Shown: positions 31,481 to 39,641, counted from the first letter of the stretch. The stretch is 43,367 nucleotides of DNA from an uncultured Mucilaginibacter sp. (GCA_903915155.1 CAIWRU010000207.1:1-43367), one strand, 5' to 3'. The notes: generated by a model from the sequence alone, not told the origin. Translations and numbers: made by a program.

Positions 31481-34021
31481 ATGCCGGTAAAAGGAAATCA
31501 GTTCAAATCAAATAGTTTTAAAGAGGATAACGAACCACGCCAGGGTGCAAAAAGCGAGAAGGAAAAGTATGCGAAGCCCAAACCGCAAAAAATGCCGTCG
31601 TTCAACATTAATGATGGCCGCTTAATAAAAATCGTCGGCTTAATTTTCCTGCTGTTATCAGTGTTTTTCCTGGTGGCATTTACATCGTACCTTTTTACCT
31701 GGCAACAGGATCAAAGCTATGTATCGCCTGCAAACGGCGGCTGGCACAACCTGTTCAAAACCACACAGGAATTAACGGATAACGGTATAAAAAACCCGAT
31801 GGTGGAAAACTGGCTGGGCAAGTTCGGTGCTTTACTGTCAAACCAGTTTATATACCAGTGGTTCGGCATTGCATCATTCATTTTTATATTTTTATTTTTT
31901 GTAATAGGTTATCGCCTGCTATTTAAAGTTAGGCTATTCTCCGTATCAAAAACTCTTGGCTATTCGTTTTTTGGTTTGATATTCTGCTCATTAACCATTG
32001 GTTTCTTTCATGCCTTCATTATTGATTACCCGCACTTTTTAGAAGGCGAATTTGGCTTCTGGGGCAACCGCCTGCTCGACGCACAAATTGGCCAAACAGG
32101 TGTCGCCGGGTTATTAATATTCGCGGCATTAACCCTTCTGGTTATTGCTTACAACATCGACTTTAAGATACCAAAACGCGAAGCAAAATTAGCTACGGCA
32201 GGCGCTGACCTTGAAGGAGCCGATACTAATGAACCCGTTGAATTGATGCCTGAAGAGCCATCGTTACCCGTTGAGTGGCCGCGCAACCCCAATGTTGCCA
32301 ACAAGGTAAAAAGCGAACCGTTGGTACAAACCCCTGTTTTTCATGAGCCGGTAGTACTTACCCCCGACCCTGCCAACCGCCACGAACCTGAATATGAGGA
32401 TGAGATACCGCTTACCATTGATGTGGAACGCCCAACGCCGATACTGAACATCGAAAAATCGGATGATGAAAAGGCAAAATCGCTGGTGGAACAGTTCGGT
32501 GCGTACGATCCTAAACTCGATCTCGCAAAATATAAATACCCAACTCTCGACCTTCTTGAAAACTACGGATCGAACAAAATATCGGTAAACTCGGAAGAAC
32601 TGGAAGCCAACAAAAACAAAATTGTTGAAACGCTAAACCATTACAACATCGAGATAGATAAAATAAAAGCCACCATTGGGCCAACGGTAACTTTGTATGA
32701 AATTATCCCCGCCCCCGGTGTGCGCATATCGAAAATAAAAAACCTGGAAGATGATATCGCCCTGAGCCTTGCCGCTCTCGGTATCCGTATCATTGCTCCA
32801 ATGCCGGGTAAAGGAACGATAGGTATTGAGGTACCAAATCAAAACCCTGAAATGGTATCGATGCGTTCGATATTATCTACTGAAAAGTGGCGCGACAACA
32901 CCATGGATTTGCCTATAGCACTGGGTAAAACCATATCCAACGAAGTATTTATAGCCGATCTGGCCAAAATGCCCCACTTACTGGTGGCCGGTGCTACCGG
33001 ACAGGGTAAATCGGTTGGTATAAATGCCATATTGGTGTCGCTGTTATATAAACGCCACCCTGCCGAGTTGAAGTTCGTTCTTGTCGACCCAAAAAAGGTG
33101 GAGTTAACGCTATTCCGCAAAATCGAAAGGCACTTTTTGGCGAAACTACCTGATGAAGCCGATGCCATTATTACCGATACCAAAAAGGTGGTGAATACGC
33201 TTAACTCCCTTTGTATCGAAATGGATCAGCGTTACGACCTGCTGAAGGATGCCCAGGTGCGTAACCTGAAGGAATACAATGCAAAATTTGTTAACCGCAA
33301 AATAAGCAACCCCGAAAAACACCGCTACCTGCCATTTATAGTCTTGATAATCGATGAGTTTGCCGACCTGATGATGACTGCAGGCAAGGAAGTGGAAATG
33401 CCGATAGCACGTATAGCCCAATTAGCACGTGCCGTGGGTATACACCTGGTTATCGCTACACAAAGGCCATCGGTTAACGTAATTACGGGTACCATTAAGG
33501 CCAACTTCCCGGCACGTTTGGCATTCAGGGTGCTATCTAAAATAGACTCCCGTACTATATTGGATGCTGGCGGCGCCGATCAGTTGATAGGCCGTGGTGA
33601 TATGCTGCTTTCAACCGGCAGCGACCTCATACGCCTGCAATGCGCGTTTGTTGATACGCCCGAGGTTGAACGAATATCCGACTTTATTGGCAGTCAGCAA
33701 GGCTATCCATCGGCCATGCATCTACCCGAATATGTGGGCGAAGGCGAAGCCAGCAGCAGTTCGAAAGAATATGACGCTGATAACCGCGACCCGATGTTTG
33801 AAGAAGCTGCGCGCCTGATAGTGATGCACCAGCAAGGTTCAACATCATTAATTCAGCGTAAAATGAAGCTTGGGTATAACCGTGCTGGCCGAATTATCGA
33901 CCAGTTAGAGGCAGCAGGCATAGTAGGCGCATTTGAAGGAAGCAAGGCCCGTGAAGTGTTGTATCCTGATGAATACAGCCTTGAACGGTATTTGGAAACA
34001 TTGGATAAACCGAAGGATTAA
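31481..34021 (+). CDS. ftsK: DNA translocase FtsK
   Basis: The 846-residue protein has four N-terminal membrane helices (about residues 50-215: LIFLLLSVFFLVAFTSYLF and others), an acidic linker, and an FtsK/SpoIIIE motor. The motor has an alpha domain (YEIIPAPGVRISKIKNLEDD), Walker A GATGQGKSVG near residue 505, Walker B VLIIDEFADL, and a C-terminal gamma winged helix (LIQRKMKLGYNRAGRIIDQL) that in FtsK reads polar DNA motifs (KOPS). It pumps chromosomal DNA at the division septum and helps resolve dimers. It is followed by a palindromic repeat that may end transcription and then a LolA-like gene. Confidence 0.96.
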   Translation: MPVKGNQFKSNSFKEDNEPRQGAKSEKEKYAKPKPQKMPSFNINDGRLIKIVGLIFLLLSVFFLVAFTSYLFTWQQDQSYVSPANGGWHNLFKTTQELTDNGIKNPMVENWLGKFGALLSNQFIYQWFGIASFIFIFLFFVIGYRLLFKVRLFSVSKTLGYSFFGLIFCSLTIGFFHAFIIDYPHFLEGEFGFWGNRLLDAQIGQTGVAGLLIFAALTLLVIAYNIDFKIPKREAKLATAGADLEGADTNEPVELMPEEPSLPVEWPRNPNVANKVKSEPLVQTPVFHEPVVLTPDPANRHEPEYEDEIPLTIDVERPTPILNIEKSDDEKAKSLVEQFGAYDPKLDLAKYKYPTLDLLENYGSNKISVNSEELEANKNKIVETLNHYNIEIDKIKATIGPTVTLYEIIPAPGVRISKIKNLEDDIALSLAALGIRIIAPMPGKGTIGIEVPNQNPEMVSMRSILSTEKWRDNTMDLPIALGKTISNEVFIADLAKMPHLLVAGATGQGKSVGINAILVSLLYKRHPAELKFVLVDPKKVELTLFRKIERHFLAKLPDEADAIITDTKKVVNTLNSLCIEMDQRYDLLKDAQVRNLKEYNAKFVNRKISNPEKHRYLPFIVLIIDEFADLMMTAGKEVEMPIARIAQLARAVGIHLVIATQRPSVNVITGTIKANFPARLAFRVLSKIDSRTILDAGGADQLIGRGDMLLSTGSDLIRLQCAFVDTPEVERISDFIGSQQGYPSAMHLPEYVGEGEASSSSKEYDADNRDPMFEEAARLIVMHQQGSTSLIQRKMKLGYNRAGRIIDQLEAAGIVGAFEGSKAREVLYPDEYSLERYLETLDKPKD

Positions 34022-34028
34022 ACACATT

Positions 34029-34123
34029 TTTTGTCATCCTGAACGCAGTGAAGGATCTTCTACGATAGACAGGCAGGCGATATGCATAGCATAGAAGATG
34101 CTTCGTACCTCAGCATGACAAAA
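34029..34123. repeat. Palindromic dispersed repeat (GTCATCCTGAACGCAGTGAAGG type)
   Basis: Left arm 34029-34066 (TTTTGTCATCCTGAACGCAG, then GAAGGATCTTCTACGAT) and right arm 34088-34123 (AGCATAGAAGATGCTTCG, then CAGCATGACAAAA) form an imperfect inverted repeat about 95 bp long. It belongs to a repeat class common between Bacteroidota genes. It lies just after the ftsK stop codon. Confidence 0.75.
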
Positions 34124-34192
34124 TTTTTTAAACCAATCAAACATATAAAGCTCTAACCTGTATAGATGAACAACATCTATCTAACACAAAAA

Positions 34193-34873
34193 ATGAAAAA
34201 GATACTCATATACTTTTTAATACTAACCGGCACAAGCCTTACCGCCTTTGCCCAAAAAGACGCTCAGGCCAAAGAAATTTTAAACAAGGTTAGCGCAAAA
34301 TACCATGCCTACAACATTGTAAAAAGCGATTTTACCATAGTGGTTGACGACCCGCAAGGCGGCACCACCCAAACACAAAAAGCTACGCTCATAGTTCAGG
34401 CTAAAACCAACAAGTACAAGCTCACCATGTACAGCGCTGATCCTACCCAAAAAAATGTGGTAGAACAGGAAATAACCAGCGATGGCAAAAGCCAGTGGAC
34501 CTATTTAAAGAAAGACAAAGAAGTGCAACTGAATAACGTTGACCATAGCGATGAGACATTCAACCCGGCGCAAATGTTTACCCTTTACGAAAAGGGCTTT
34601 AAATATATTTATACAGGCGACAAGATCGAAAAAGGCAAAACCTACCAGGTGATAGACCTTACCCCCGAAGACATCAACAAGCAATTTTTTAAAGTAAGAT
34701 TGATGATAGACAAGGTGCAAAAACAACTACACAGCGCGCTGATATTCGACAAAAGTGGCATAAAATACAGCTATGCTGTTAATACCTTTACCCCCAATGT
34801 AAACGTGCCTGAAAGTACCTTTTCGTATGACAAAAAATTGCACCCGGGTGTTGAGGTGGTGGATTTGAGGTAG
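34193..34873 (+). CDS. LolA-like outer-membrane lipoprotein carrier protein
   Basis: The 226-residue protein starts with a signal peptide (MKKILIYFLILTGTSLTAFA, then QKDAQ). The body has the LolA half-barrel pattern: AKEILNKVSAKYHAYNIVKS, a long strand region with TSDGKSQWTY, and a C-terminal strand FSYDKKLHPGVEVVDL. LolA carries lipoproteins across the periplasm from LolCDE to the outer membrane. Bacteroidota have several paralogues, so this copy may have another lipid cargo. An upstream ATG at 34166 is possible but would put nine residues before the signal peptide. Confidence 0.85.
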   Translation: MKKILIYFLILTGTSLTAFAQKDAQAKEILNKVSAKYHAYNIVKSDFTIVVDDPQGGTTQTQKATLIVQAKTNKYKLTMYSADPTQKNVVEQEITSDGKSQWTYLKKDKEVQLNNVDHSDETFNPAQMFTLYEKGFKYIYTGDKIEKGKTYQVIDLTPEDINKQFFKVRLMIDKVQKQLHSALIFDKSGIKYSYAVNTFTPNVNVPESTFSYDKKLHPGVEVVDLR

Positions 34874-34875
34874 AG

Positions 34876-34913
34876 GAACCAGGATTAAACGGATTTCTTA
34901 AGATTTACAGGAT
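34876..34913. repeat. Dispersed repeat (GAACCAGGATTAAACGG family), copy 2
   Basis: GAACCAGGATTAAACGGATT with the flanking TTCTTAAGATTTACAGGAT shares its core with 17158-17200. It begins 3 nt after the LolA-like stop codon. Confidence 0.6.
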
Positions 34914-34953
34914 GTAAAAAACTGATGGTTAACTTACGAAGTTTGTCAAAAAG

Positions 34954-34984
34954 AATTCGAAATTGAAAATTCGAAATCCGAAAT
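34954..34984. repeat. 31-bp dispersed repeat (AATTCGAAATTGAA family), copy 2
   Basis: Thirty of 31 positions match 30614-30644. It ends 6 nt before the smpB stop codon, in the convergent gap between the LolA-like and smpB genes. Confidence 0.85.
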
Positions 34985-34989
34985 GTTAA

Positions 34990-35442
34990 CTATCGTTTCA
35001 TCGCTCTATCCATCTCCACTTTAGTATCGCGTTCTTTCAAGGTTTCGCGCTTATCAAAGGTCTTTTTACCCTGTGCCAAACCTATCTCCAGCTTGGCGAA
35101 ACCACGCTCACTAATAAATAGCGCCAGCGGAACAATGGTCAATCCTTTTTCCTCGCCTCTTGTCTGTAGTTTTTTTAGTTCCTTTTTATTCAGCAAAAGT
35201 ACGCGGTCGCGTTTGGCTTCGTGGTTATAGAATGATCCGTAGGAATATTCGGCAATGTGCAGGTTGCGCACATAAAGCTGCTCATTAATAAAGGTGCAAA
35301 AAGCATCGTTAAGGTTAGCCTTACCTTCGCGTATTGATTTTATTTCGGTGCCCAGCAACTTTATACCAGCTGTGTACTTATCAAGTATTAGGTACTCAAA
35401 ATAGGCTTTTTTATTTTTTATGTAGATGTTTTCCTGGCTCAT
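34990..35442 (-). CDS. smpB: SsrA-binding protein SmpB
   Basis: The 150-residue protein is normal in size. Family motifs are [20 protein letters not shown], followed by [14 protein letters not shown], the tmRNA-binding [17 protein letters not shown], and a C-terminal basic tail ([15 protein letters not shown]). SmpB brings tmRNA to stalled ribosomes for rescue. The ATG at 35442 is chosen; an upstream frame from 35526 would run through the palindromic repeat at 35475-35511. A near-consensus -7 box, CATATTTG, ends 7 nt before the ATG. The tmRNA gene (ssrA) is not in this window. Confidence 0.96.
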   Translation of the reverse strand: MSQENIYIKNKKAYFEYLILDKYTAGIKLLGTEIKSIREGKANLNDAFCTFINEQLYVRNLHIAEYSYGSFYNHEAKRDRVLLLNKKELKKLQTRGEEKGLTIVPLALFISERGFAKLEIGLAQGKKTFDKRETLKERDTKVEMDRAMKR

Positions 35443-35474
35443 TACAGTGCAAATATGCGAATTATATTGGTTCA

Positions 35475-35511
35475 AGCCCCCTCTAAATCTCCCCCGGTTG
35501 GGGAGACTTTT
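35475..35511. repeat. CCCCCTCTAAATCTCCCCC element, single arm
   Basis: AGCCCCCTCTAAATCTCCCC followed by GGTTGGGGAGACTTTT repeats the left arm at 21668-21705 almost exactly. It sits just upstream of smpB. Confidence 0.75.
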
Positions 35512-35530
35512 AATTTTTACGTTCAAAAAT

Positions 35531-35546
35531 GTTCACTCGCGTGAAC
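35531..35546. promoter_or_regulatory. Operator-like inverted repeat GTTCACTCGCGTGAAC
   Basis: GTTCAC and GTGAAC pair around TCGC. It lies about 90 bp upstream of the smpB start, next to the 10-11 bp array. Its role is unknown; a small hairpin or protein-binding site is possible. Confidence 0.3.
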
Positions 35547-35584
35547 GCTTCAAAATATTAGTTTGTTGGTAAACAATGATTTAA

Positions 35585-35714
35585 GTGTTCGGGACTGTTC
35601 AGGTTTGTTTAGGTTAGTTTCAGTTTGTTTGGGCTTGTTTGGGTTCTGTTCATAGGGTGTTTAGGCACTGTTTAGGTGGTGTTCGGGTTCGTTTAGGCTA
35701 TGTTTAGGTTATGC
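35585..35714. repeat. Degenerate tandem array of a 10-11 bp GTTTAGG unit
   Basis: About 12 successive units read GTTTAGG, GTTCGGG, GTTTGGG or GTTCAGG at intervals of 10 or 11 bp, one slightly longer. The plus strand is almost free of A and C within the units. It lies in the 320-bp gap between mntH and smpB; the remainder of the gap holds the elements at 35475-35511 and 35531-35546. Confidence 0.8.
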
Positions 35715-35762
35715 CAAAATGCTCATATACAGCAAAATATGAACACCAGAATTGCCAAAAAA

Positions 35763-37643
35763 TTATACCTTTTTCACCACCAATACCGGAATTTTAACTT
35801 TATGGCGCACTTTGTTTACAGTAGTGCCAAAAATAAGGTCCTTTATAGCCTTGTGCCCATGTGAGCCCATCACAATAAAGTCGATGCCCTGGTCATTAAC
35901 AATTTTCGTTATCGCGCTGGCCGGAGCTCCGTAGCCTATCTCGGGTTTTGCTTTATAACCCAGTTTCTTCATCGCATCAACATATTTGTTCAGGTTATCC
36001 AGGTCGCTTTGGGTTTCCTGGTCCATTACCTCGTTGCCGTAATACCTGGCGCCTGCTGTTTCCACTACATGTATAAGCGTGTATTCAGCATGTTTGCCGC
36101 CCTGCATAATGGCGTGGCGTATGGATTCGGTGTCATTGGCCGAAAAATCAATACTAACCGCAATGTGTTTGTATTTAATAGCCTCCAGTTCATCAATAGC
36201 TATAGCTATCCCGTGTGGTACGTAAATAGGCATATCTTTGTGTTTGAACAGCATCGGGCGTAAAAAAACGTATAACAGTAACAAAGCTACGGCAATTATT
36301 ACCGGTAACACAAGGGTGTATATCCAGATCGAGGTTGATGGGCCGCTGCTTATCCAATCCTGCACCTGCTGAACGATCAGTTGCGCGTTCAAGCCCACTA
36401 TTAAAATAGCGCTCCCCCAGGCCAGCAGCTTCGTTTTCAGGCTAATGGCAAATTTACCCATCTTCTTCCGGTCGGATGTAAAATGAATAAGCGGTATCAC
36501 CGCGAACCCCAGCTGCAGGCTCAACACTACCTGGCTTAAAATGATCAGGTTGCCCAGGCCCGTTTCGCCATAATATAATATGGTGAATACGGCCGGTATT
36601 ATAGCCATCAAACGGGTTAACAAGCGCCGCAGCCACGGCTCAATACGTAGGTTGATGTGGCCCTCCATTATAATTTGCCCGGCCAATGTACCCGTTATAG
36701 TCGAACTTTGGCCCGATGCGATCAACGCTATCGCAAACAATACCGGCGCCAATGAGCCGAAGATATGTTCAAGCAACTTATAAGCATCCTGTATCTCGGC
36801 CACTTTAAAATAACCGCGGGTAAAAAATGCACTTGCAGCAAGTATCAGTATAGCGGCGTTAACAACAAAAGCAACGTTAAGGGCTATAACCGTATCCCAT
36901 ATATTAAATTTTATGGCCGATTTGATGCCTGCATCGGTACGTGTTATCTTCCGCGTTTGTACCAGCGACGAATGCAGGTATAAGTTATGTGGCATTACCG
37001 TTGCACCAATAATACCAATGGCCAGGTACAGCGAAGTACCCGATAGCATACCCGGAACAAAACCTTTAGCGATGGCTGCCACATCGGGGTGAACAATAAA
37101 CATCTCGATCAAAAACGACAGTCCGATAATAAATATCATCGATATAATAAACGATTCCAGCTTGCGCATGCCCTTGTTCATCAGAAAAAGCATCAGCACA
37201 GTATCGGTTATGGTTAGCGAAACACCCCATATCAGCGGTAAATGGAACAACAAGTTCAACCCTATAGCCATGCCGATGATCTCGGCCAAATCGCAGGCAA
37301 TAATGGCTATTTGCGCCAGGATATAAAGGCAGAAATTTACAAAACGGTTATAGGTTAATTTTGATGCCTGCGCCAGGTCGAGCCCGCGCACTATACCCAG
37401 CCTTGCACTTAGCGATTGCAGCAGCAAAGCAATAAGGTTCGATACAAATAATATCCATATCAGTTTATAGCCCAACGCGCTGCCACCGGCTATATCAGTG
37501 GCCCAGTTACCGGGGTCCATATAGCCAACACTTATTAAATAAGCTGGCCCTAAAAAGGCCATAAACTTACGCCAACCCGTTTTATTTTCGGTACTTACCG
37601 ACTCATGTACATTACTTAATGATCGTTTGTGGTCCTCTGTCAT
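35763..37643 (-). CDS. mntH: Nramp-type Mn2+/metal transporter fused to a UspA domain
   Basis: Residues 1 to about 470 are an Nramp transporter with 11-12 membrane helices: the metal-binding DPGN of TM1 is at 43-46 and the MPHN of TM6 at 217-220. Residues about 485-626 form a universal stress protein A domain (HIAVSIDFSANDTESIRHAI and the ATP-loop signature GSHGHKAIKDLIFG). Nramp proteins import Mn2+ or Fe2+ with protons; the UspA part is cytosolic and may bind a nucleotide and tune transport, which is inference. The ATG overlaps the stop codon of mntR (ATGA), so the two are one operon. Metal identity rests on the MntR partner, not on a measured activity. Confidence 0.93.
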   Translation of the reverse strand: MTEDHKRSLSNVHESVSTENKTGWRKFMAFLGPAYLISVGYMDPGNWATDIAGGSALGYKLIWILFVSNLIALLLQSLSARLGIVRGLDLAQASKLTYNRFVNFCLYILAQIAIIACDLAEIIGMAIGLNLLFHLPLIWGVSLTITDTVLMLFLMNKGMRKLESFIISMIFIIGLSFLIEMFIVHPDVAAIAKGFVPGMLSGTSLYLAIGIIGATVMPHNLYLHSSLVQTRKITRTDAGIKSAIKFNIWDTVIALNVAFVVNAAILILAASAFFTRGYFKVAEIQDAYKLLEHIFGSLAPVLFAIALIASGQSSTITGTLAGQIIMEGHINLRIEPWLRRLLTRLMAIIPAVFTILYYGETGLGNLIILSQVVLSLQLGFAVIPLIHFTSDRKKMGKFAISLKTKLLAWGSAILIVGLNAQLIVQQVQDWISSGPSTSIWIYTLVLPVIIAVALLLLYVFLRPMLFKHKDMPIYVPHGIAIAIDELEAIKYKHIAVSIDFSANDTESIRHAIMQGGKHAEYTLIHVVETAGARYYGNEVMDQETQSDLDNLNKYVDAMKKLGYKAKPEIGYGAPASAITKIVNDQGIDFIVMGSHGHKAIKDLIFGTTVNKVRHKVKIPVLVVKKV

Positions 37644-38290
37644 ACAGCAATTAATAAATTATTGGCCACCTCGCGGCTTATATGTATTCTATTGTTTCCT
37701 GCTTGTAATATCATGGAATGGTCGTATTCAATAATTTCAGCCACTTGTATCTTTTTTCCTATGGTAAGCTGTTGTTTCTCCAGGTATTGCAAAAACGCCG
37801 GGGAATGGTCGCGCACACCCGAAATTATACCGCATTCATTAACAGCAACCATCGATACGGGTTTCAGCTCATGCACTTTAAAATTGCCTTTACTGTCAGG
37901 TATCGGGTCGCCATGCGGGTCATATTTAGGGTAGCCCATAAACTTGTCAAGCCTGTCTATCAATTCGGTCGATGATATGTGTTCCATTTCTTCGGCCATC
38001 TCATGCACCTCGTCCCATTTAAAGTCGAGCTTCTCTACCAAAAAAAACTCCCACAACCTATGCTTACGGATAATATGCAGGGCTATCTTCTCACCTGCCG
38101 GGGTAAGGCTAACGCCCTGGTACCGGGCGTAATTTATCAGCTGCTTGTCTGCCAGCTTTTTAAGCATGTCAGTTACCGACGCAGCACTGGTACTCAGCAG
38201 CGCGGCAAGCTGGTTAGTACTCACACTTTCGGCATTAAGCGACAGGTGATAGATAGATTTTAAATAGTTTTCTTCTGCTAATGTATTCAC
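37640..38290 (-). CDS. mntR: DtxR/MntR-family metal-dependent repressor
   Basis: The 216-residue protein has an N-terminal winged helix (ENYLKSIYHLSLNAESVST, then SAASVTDMLKKLADKQLINY), a dimerisation domain with metal-ligand candidates (HEMAEEMEH), and a C-terminal FeoA/SH3-like domain (GKKIQVAEIIEYDHSMIL). It should repress the operon when Mn2+ or Fe2+ is bound. The start is GTG at 38290; the N-terminus aligns well with other family members and no ATG is near. A -7 box ends 5 nt upstream, so a leaderless mRNA is predicted. A palindromic operator candidate lies just upstream. It overlaps the transporter gene by 4 bp. Confidence 0.92.
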   Translation of the reverse strand: MNTLAEENYLKSIYHLSLNAESVSTNQLAALLSTSAASVTDMLKKLADKQLINYARYQGVSLTPAGEKIALHIIRKHRLWEFFLVEKLDFKWDEVHEMAEEMEHISSTELIDRLDKFMGYPKYDPHGDPIPDSKGNFKVHELKPVSMVAVNECGIISGVRDHSPAFLQYLEKQQLTIGKKIQVAEIIEYDHSMILQAGNNRIHISREVANNLLIAV

Positions 38291-38295
38291 TTAGG

Positions 38296-38303
38296 CAAAG
38301 CTA
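38296..38303 (-). promoter_or_regulatory. -7 box TAGCTTTG for mntR-mntH
   Basis: On the minus strand TAGCTTTG occupies 38303-38296, 5 nt before the GTG. A TTTA at 38327-38324 is 20 nt upstream, in the -33 position and within the palindrome. Confidence 0.6.
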
Positions 38304-38311
38304 ATAAAAAA

Positions 38312-38327
38312 TTTAGACTTGTCTAAA
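38312..38327. promoter_or_regulatory. Candidate MntR operator TTTAGAC-TT-GTCTAAA
   Basis: Seven-base perfect arms (TTTAGAC and GTCTAAA) around TT resemble DtxR/MntR-type boxes. The site lies between the -33 and -7 elements of mntR, where a bound repressor would block RNA polymerase. A second related site, TTAG-N6-CTAA at 38291-38304, overlaps the -7 box. Binding is inferred. Confidence 0.6.
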
Positions 38328-38345
38328 AAATATTATGATAAAATT

Positions 38346-38353
38346 TATTTTTG
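38346..38353 (+). promoter_or_regulatory. Possible upstream -7 box TATTTTTG for the Lrp gene
   Basis: TATTTTTG fits TAnnTTTG and lies 63 nt before the Lrp ATG, near the MntR-type palindrome. It would give a longer leader than the proximal box at 38402. Confidence 0.35.
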
Positions 38354-38401
38354 CAAAATCTATTTTTAAAGAAATTTTATTTTGCGATATGGTATAATAT
38401 A

Positions 38402-38409
38402 TATATTTG
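38402..38409 (+). promoter_or_regulatory. Proximal -7 box TATATTTG for the Lrp gene
   Basis: TATATTTG lies 7 nt before the ATG at 38417, with TTTG 17 nt upstream at 38381-38384. It predicts a leaderless or nearly leaderless mRNA. Confidence 0.6.
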
Positions 38410-38416
38410 TACCATT

Positions 38417-38887
38417 ATGGCAACTGAACTTGATAAAATAGACATGCAGATATTGAAGATACTACAGGAGAATGGACGCATAACGAATCTTCAACTTTCA
38501 AACGAGATAGGTCTTTCACCAGCCCCTACCCTTGAGCGTGTACGCAAACTGGAAAACGCCGAATATATTAAAAGTTACCATGCCCTGGTTGATGAAGAAA
38601 AACTGGGCCTGGGAATAAAAACCTTCATCCAAATATCACTCGACTTTCATCAAAAAAATACTATCCAAACTTTTATTGATGAGATACAGAATATACCCGA
38701 AGTAACCGAGTGCCACCACGTAACAGGCCAATGCGATTTCCTGCTAAAAGTTTATGTGCGCGACATCAAATCATACGAACAGCTTATTATGGAAAAAATT
38801 AGCCGCATAACCGTGGTTAAAACTTTCCAAACCATGATGATCATGTCAACCAGTAAAAAGGAACCTATTGTGCCGCTGGAATATTAG
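38417..38887 (+). CDS. Lrp/AsnC-family transcriptional regulator
   Basis: The 156-residue protein has the N-terminal winged helix (DKIDMQILKILQENGRITNL, then LSNEIGLSPAPTLERVRKLE) and the C-terminal RAM ligand-binding domain (VTECHHVTGQCDFLLKVYVRD). Family members bind amino acids and form octamers on DNA. The effector is unknown. The ATG at 38417 is chosen because the -7 box ends 7 nt upstream; a longer frame from 38351 would begin with a TTG before that box. The last two bases of its stop codon TAG are the first two bases of a palindromic repeat. It is divergent from mntR. Confidence 0.93.
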   Translation: MATELDKIDMQILKILQENGRITNLQLSNEIGLSPAPTLERVRKLENAEYIKSYHALVDEEKLGLGIKTFIQISLDFHQKNTIQTFIDEIQNIPEVTECHHVTGQCDFLLKVYVRDIKSYEQLIMEKISRITVVKTFQTMMIMSTSKKEPIVPLEY

Positions 38888-38972
38888 CCCCCTAACCCCC
38901 TAAAGGGGGAACTTTTGATTAGCATTATTTTCAATCGTTCGGTAAACTCCCCCTTCAGGGGGTCGGGGGGCT
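38886..38972. repeat. Palindromic CCCCCT/AGGGGG element between lrp and ung
   Basis: Left arm AGCCCCCTAACCCCCTAAAG and right arm CCCCCTTCAGGGGGTCGGGG pair around a 30-bp centre. It overlaps the stop codons of both convergent neighbours and may terminate transcription in both directions. Confidence 0.75.
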
Positions 38973-39641
38973 TTGCCAATTGATTGGTTCTTTTCCCTCA
39001 TTTATTAATAGCTCATTCGTTTTTGAAAAAGGTTTACTGCCAAAAAATCCACGATCTGCTGAAAATGGCGATGGGTGCGGTGATTTAATAATGTGGTGTT
39101 TCGTTTTATCTATCAGTTCGGCTTTAGCCTGTGCATAACTCCCCCATAATATAAATACAATACCTTCTTTTTTATCTGATATGGTTTTAATAACCTTATC
39201 AGTAAATTGTTCCCAGCCTTTTTTTTGGTGCGAACCGGGACTGCCTGCGCCAACAGTTAGCGTTGCATTTAAAAGCAGCACGCCTTGTTTGGCCCATTCG
39301 GTAAGGTCGCCGTGTGTTGGAATGGTAAAGCCTGGGATGTCGGTCAATAATTCCTTATAAATATTTTTGAGCGATGGCGGTGTGGTTATCCCCTTTTGTA
39401 CCGAAAACGACAAGCCATGCGCCTGGTTAGCGCCATGATACGGATCTTGTCCTAAGATAACCACCTTCAGTCTATCAAATGGCGTTGTATTAAAGGCATT
39501 AAATATATCGCTGTTTTTGGGGTAGGTTATGTGTCCCGCATCCTTCTCTTCTTTCAAAAACTGGCGCAGTTTAACCATGTAATCTTTATCAAATTCATCC
39601 TTCAAAACTTCAAGCCATCCGGGTTCTAATGCTATCGCCAT
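38955..39641 (-). CDS. ung: Uracil-DNA glycosylase, family 1
   Basis: The 228-residue protein has the water-activating loop GQDPYHG, the uracil-binding stretch HGLSFSV, LLLNATLTV, and the minor-groove loop HPSPFSADRGFFGS. It removes uracil from DNA at the start of base-excision repair. The last residues (QSPPTP) and the TGA stop are encoded within the palindromic element 38886-38972, so the native C-terminus was probably replaced or extended when that element arrived. Confidence 0.96.
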   Translation of the reverse strand: MAIALEPGWLEVLKDEFDKDYMVKLRQFLKEEKDAGHITYPKNSDIFNAFNTTPFDRLKVVILGQDPYHGANQAHGLSFSVQKGITTPPSLKNIYKELLTDIPGFTIPTHGDLTEWAKQGVLLLNATLTVGAGSPGSHQKKGWEQFTDKVIKTISDKKEGIVFILWGSYAQAKAELIDKTKHHIIKSPHPSPFSADRGFFGSKPFSKTNELLINEGKEPINWQSPPTP

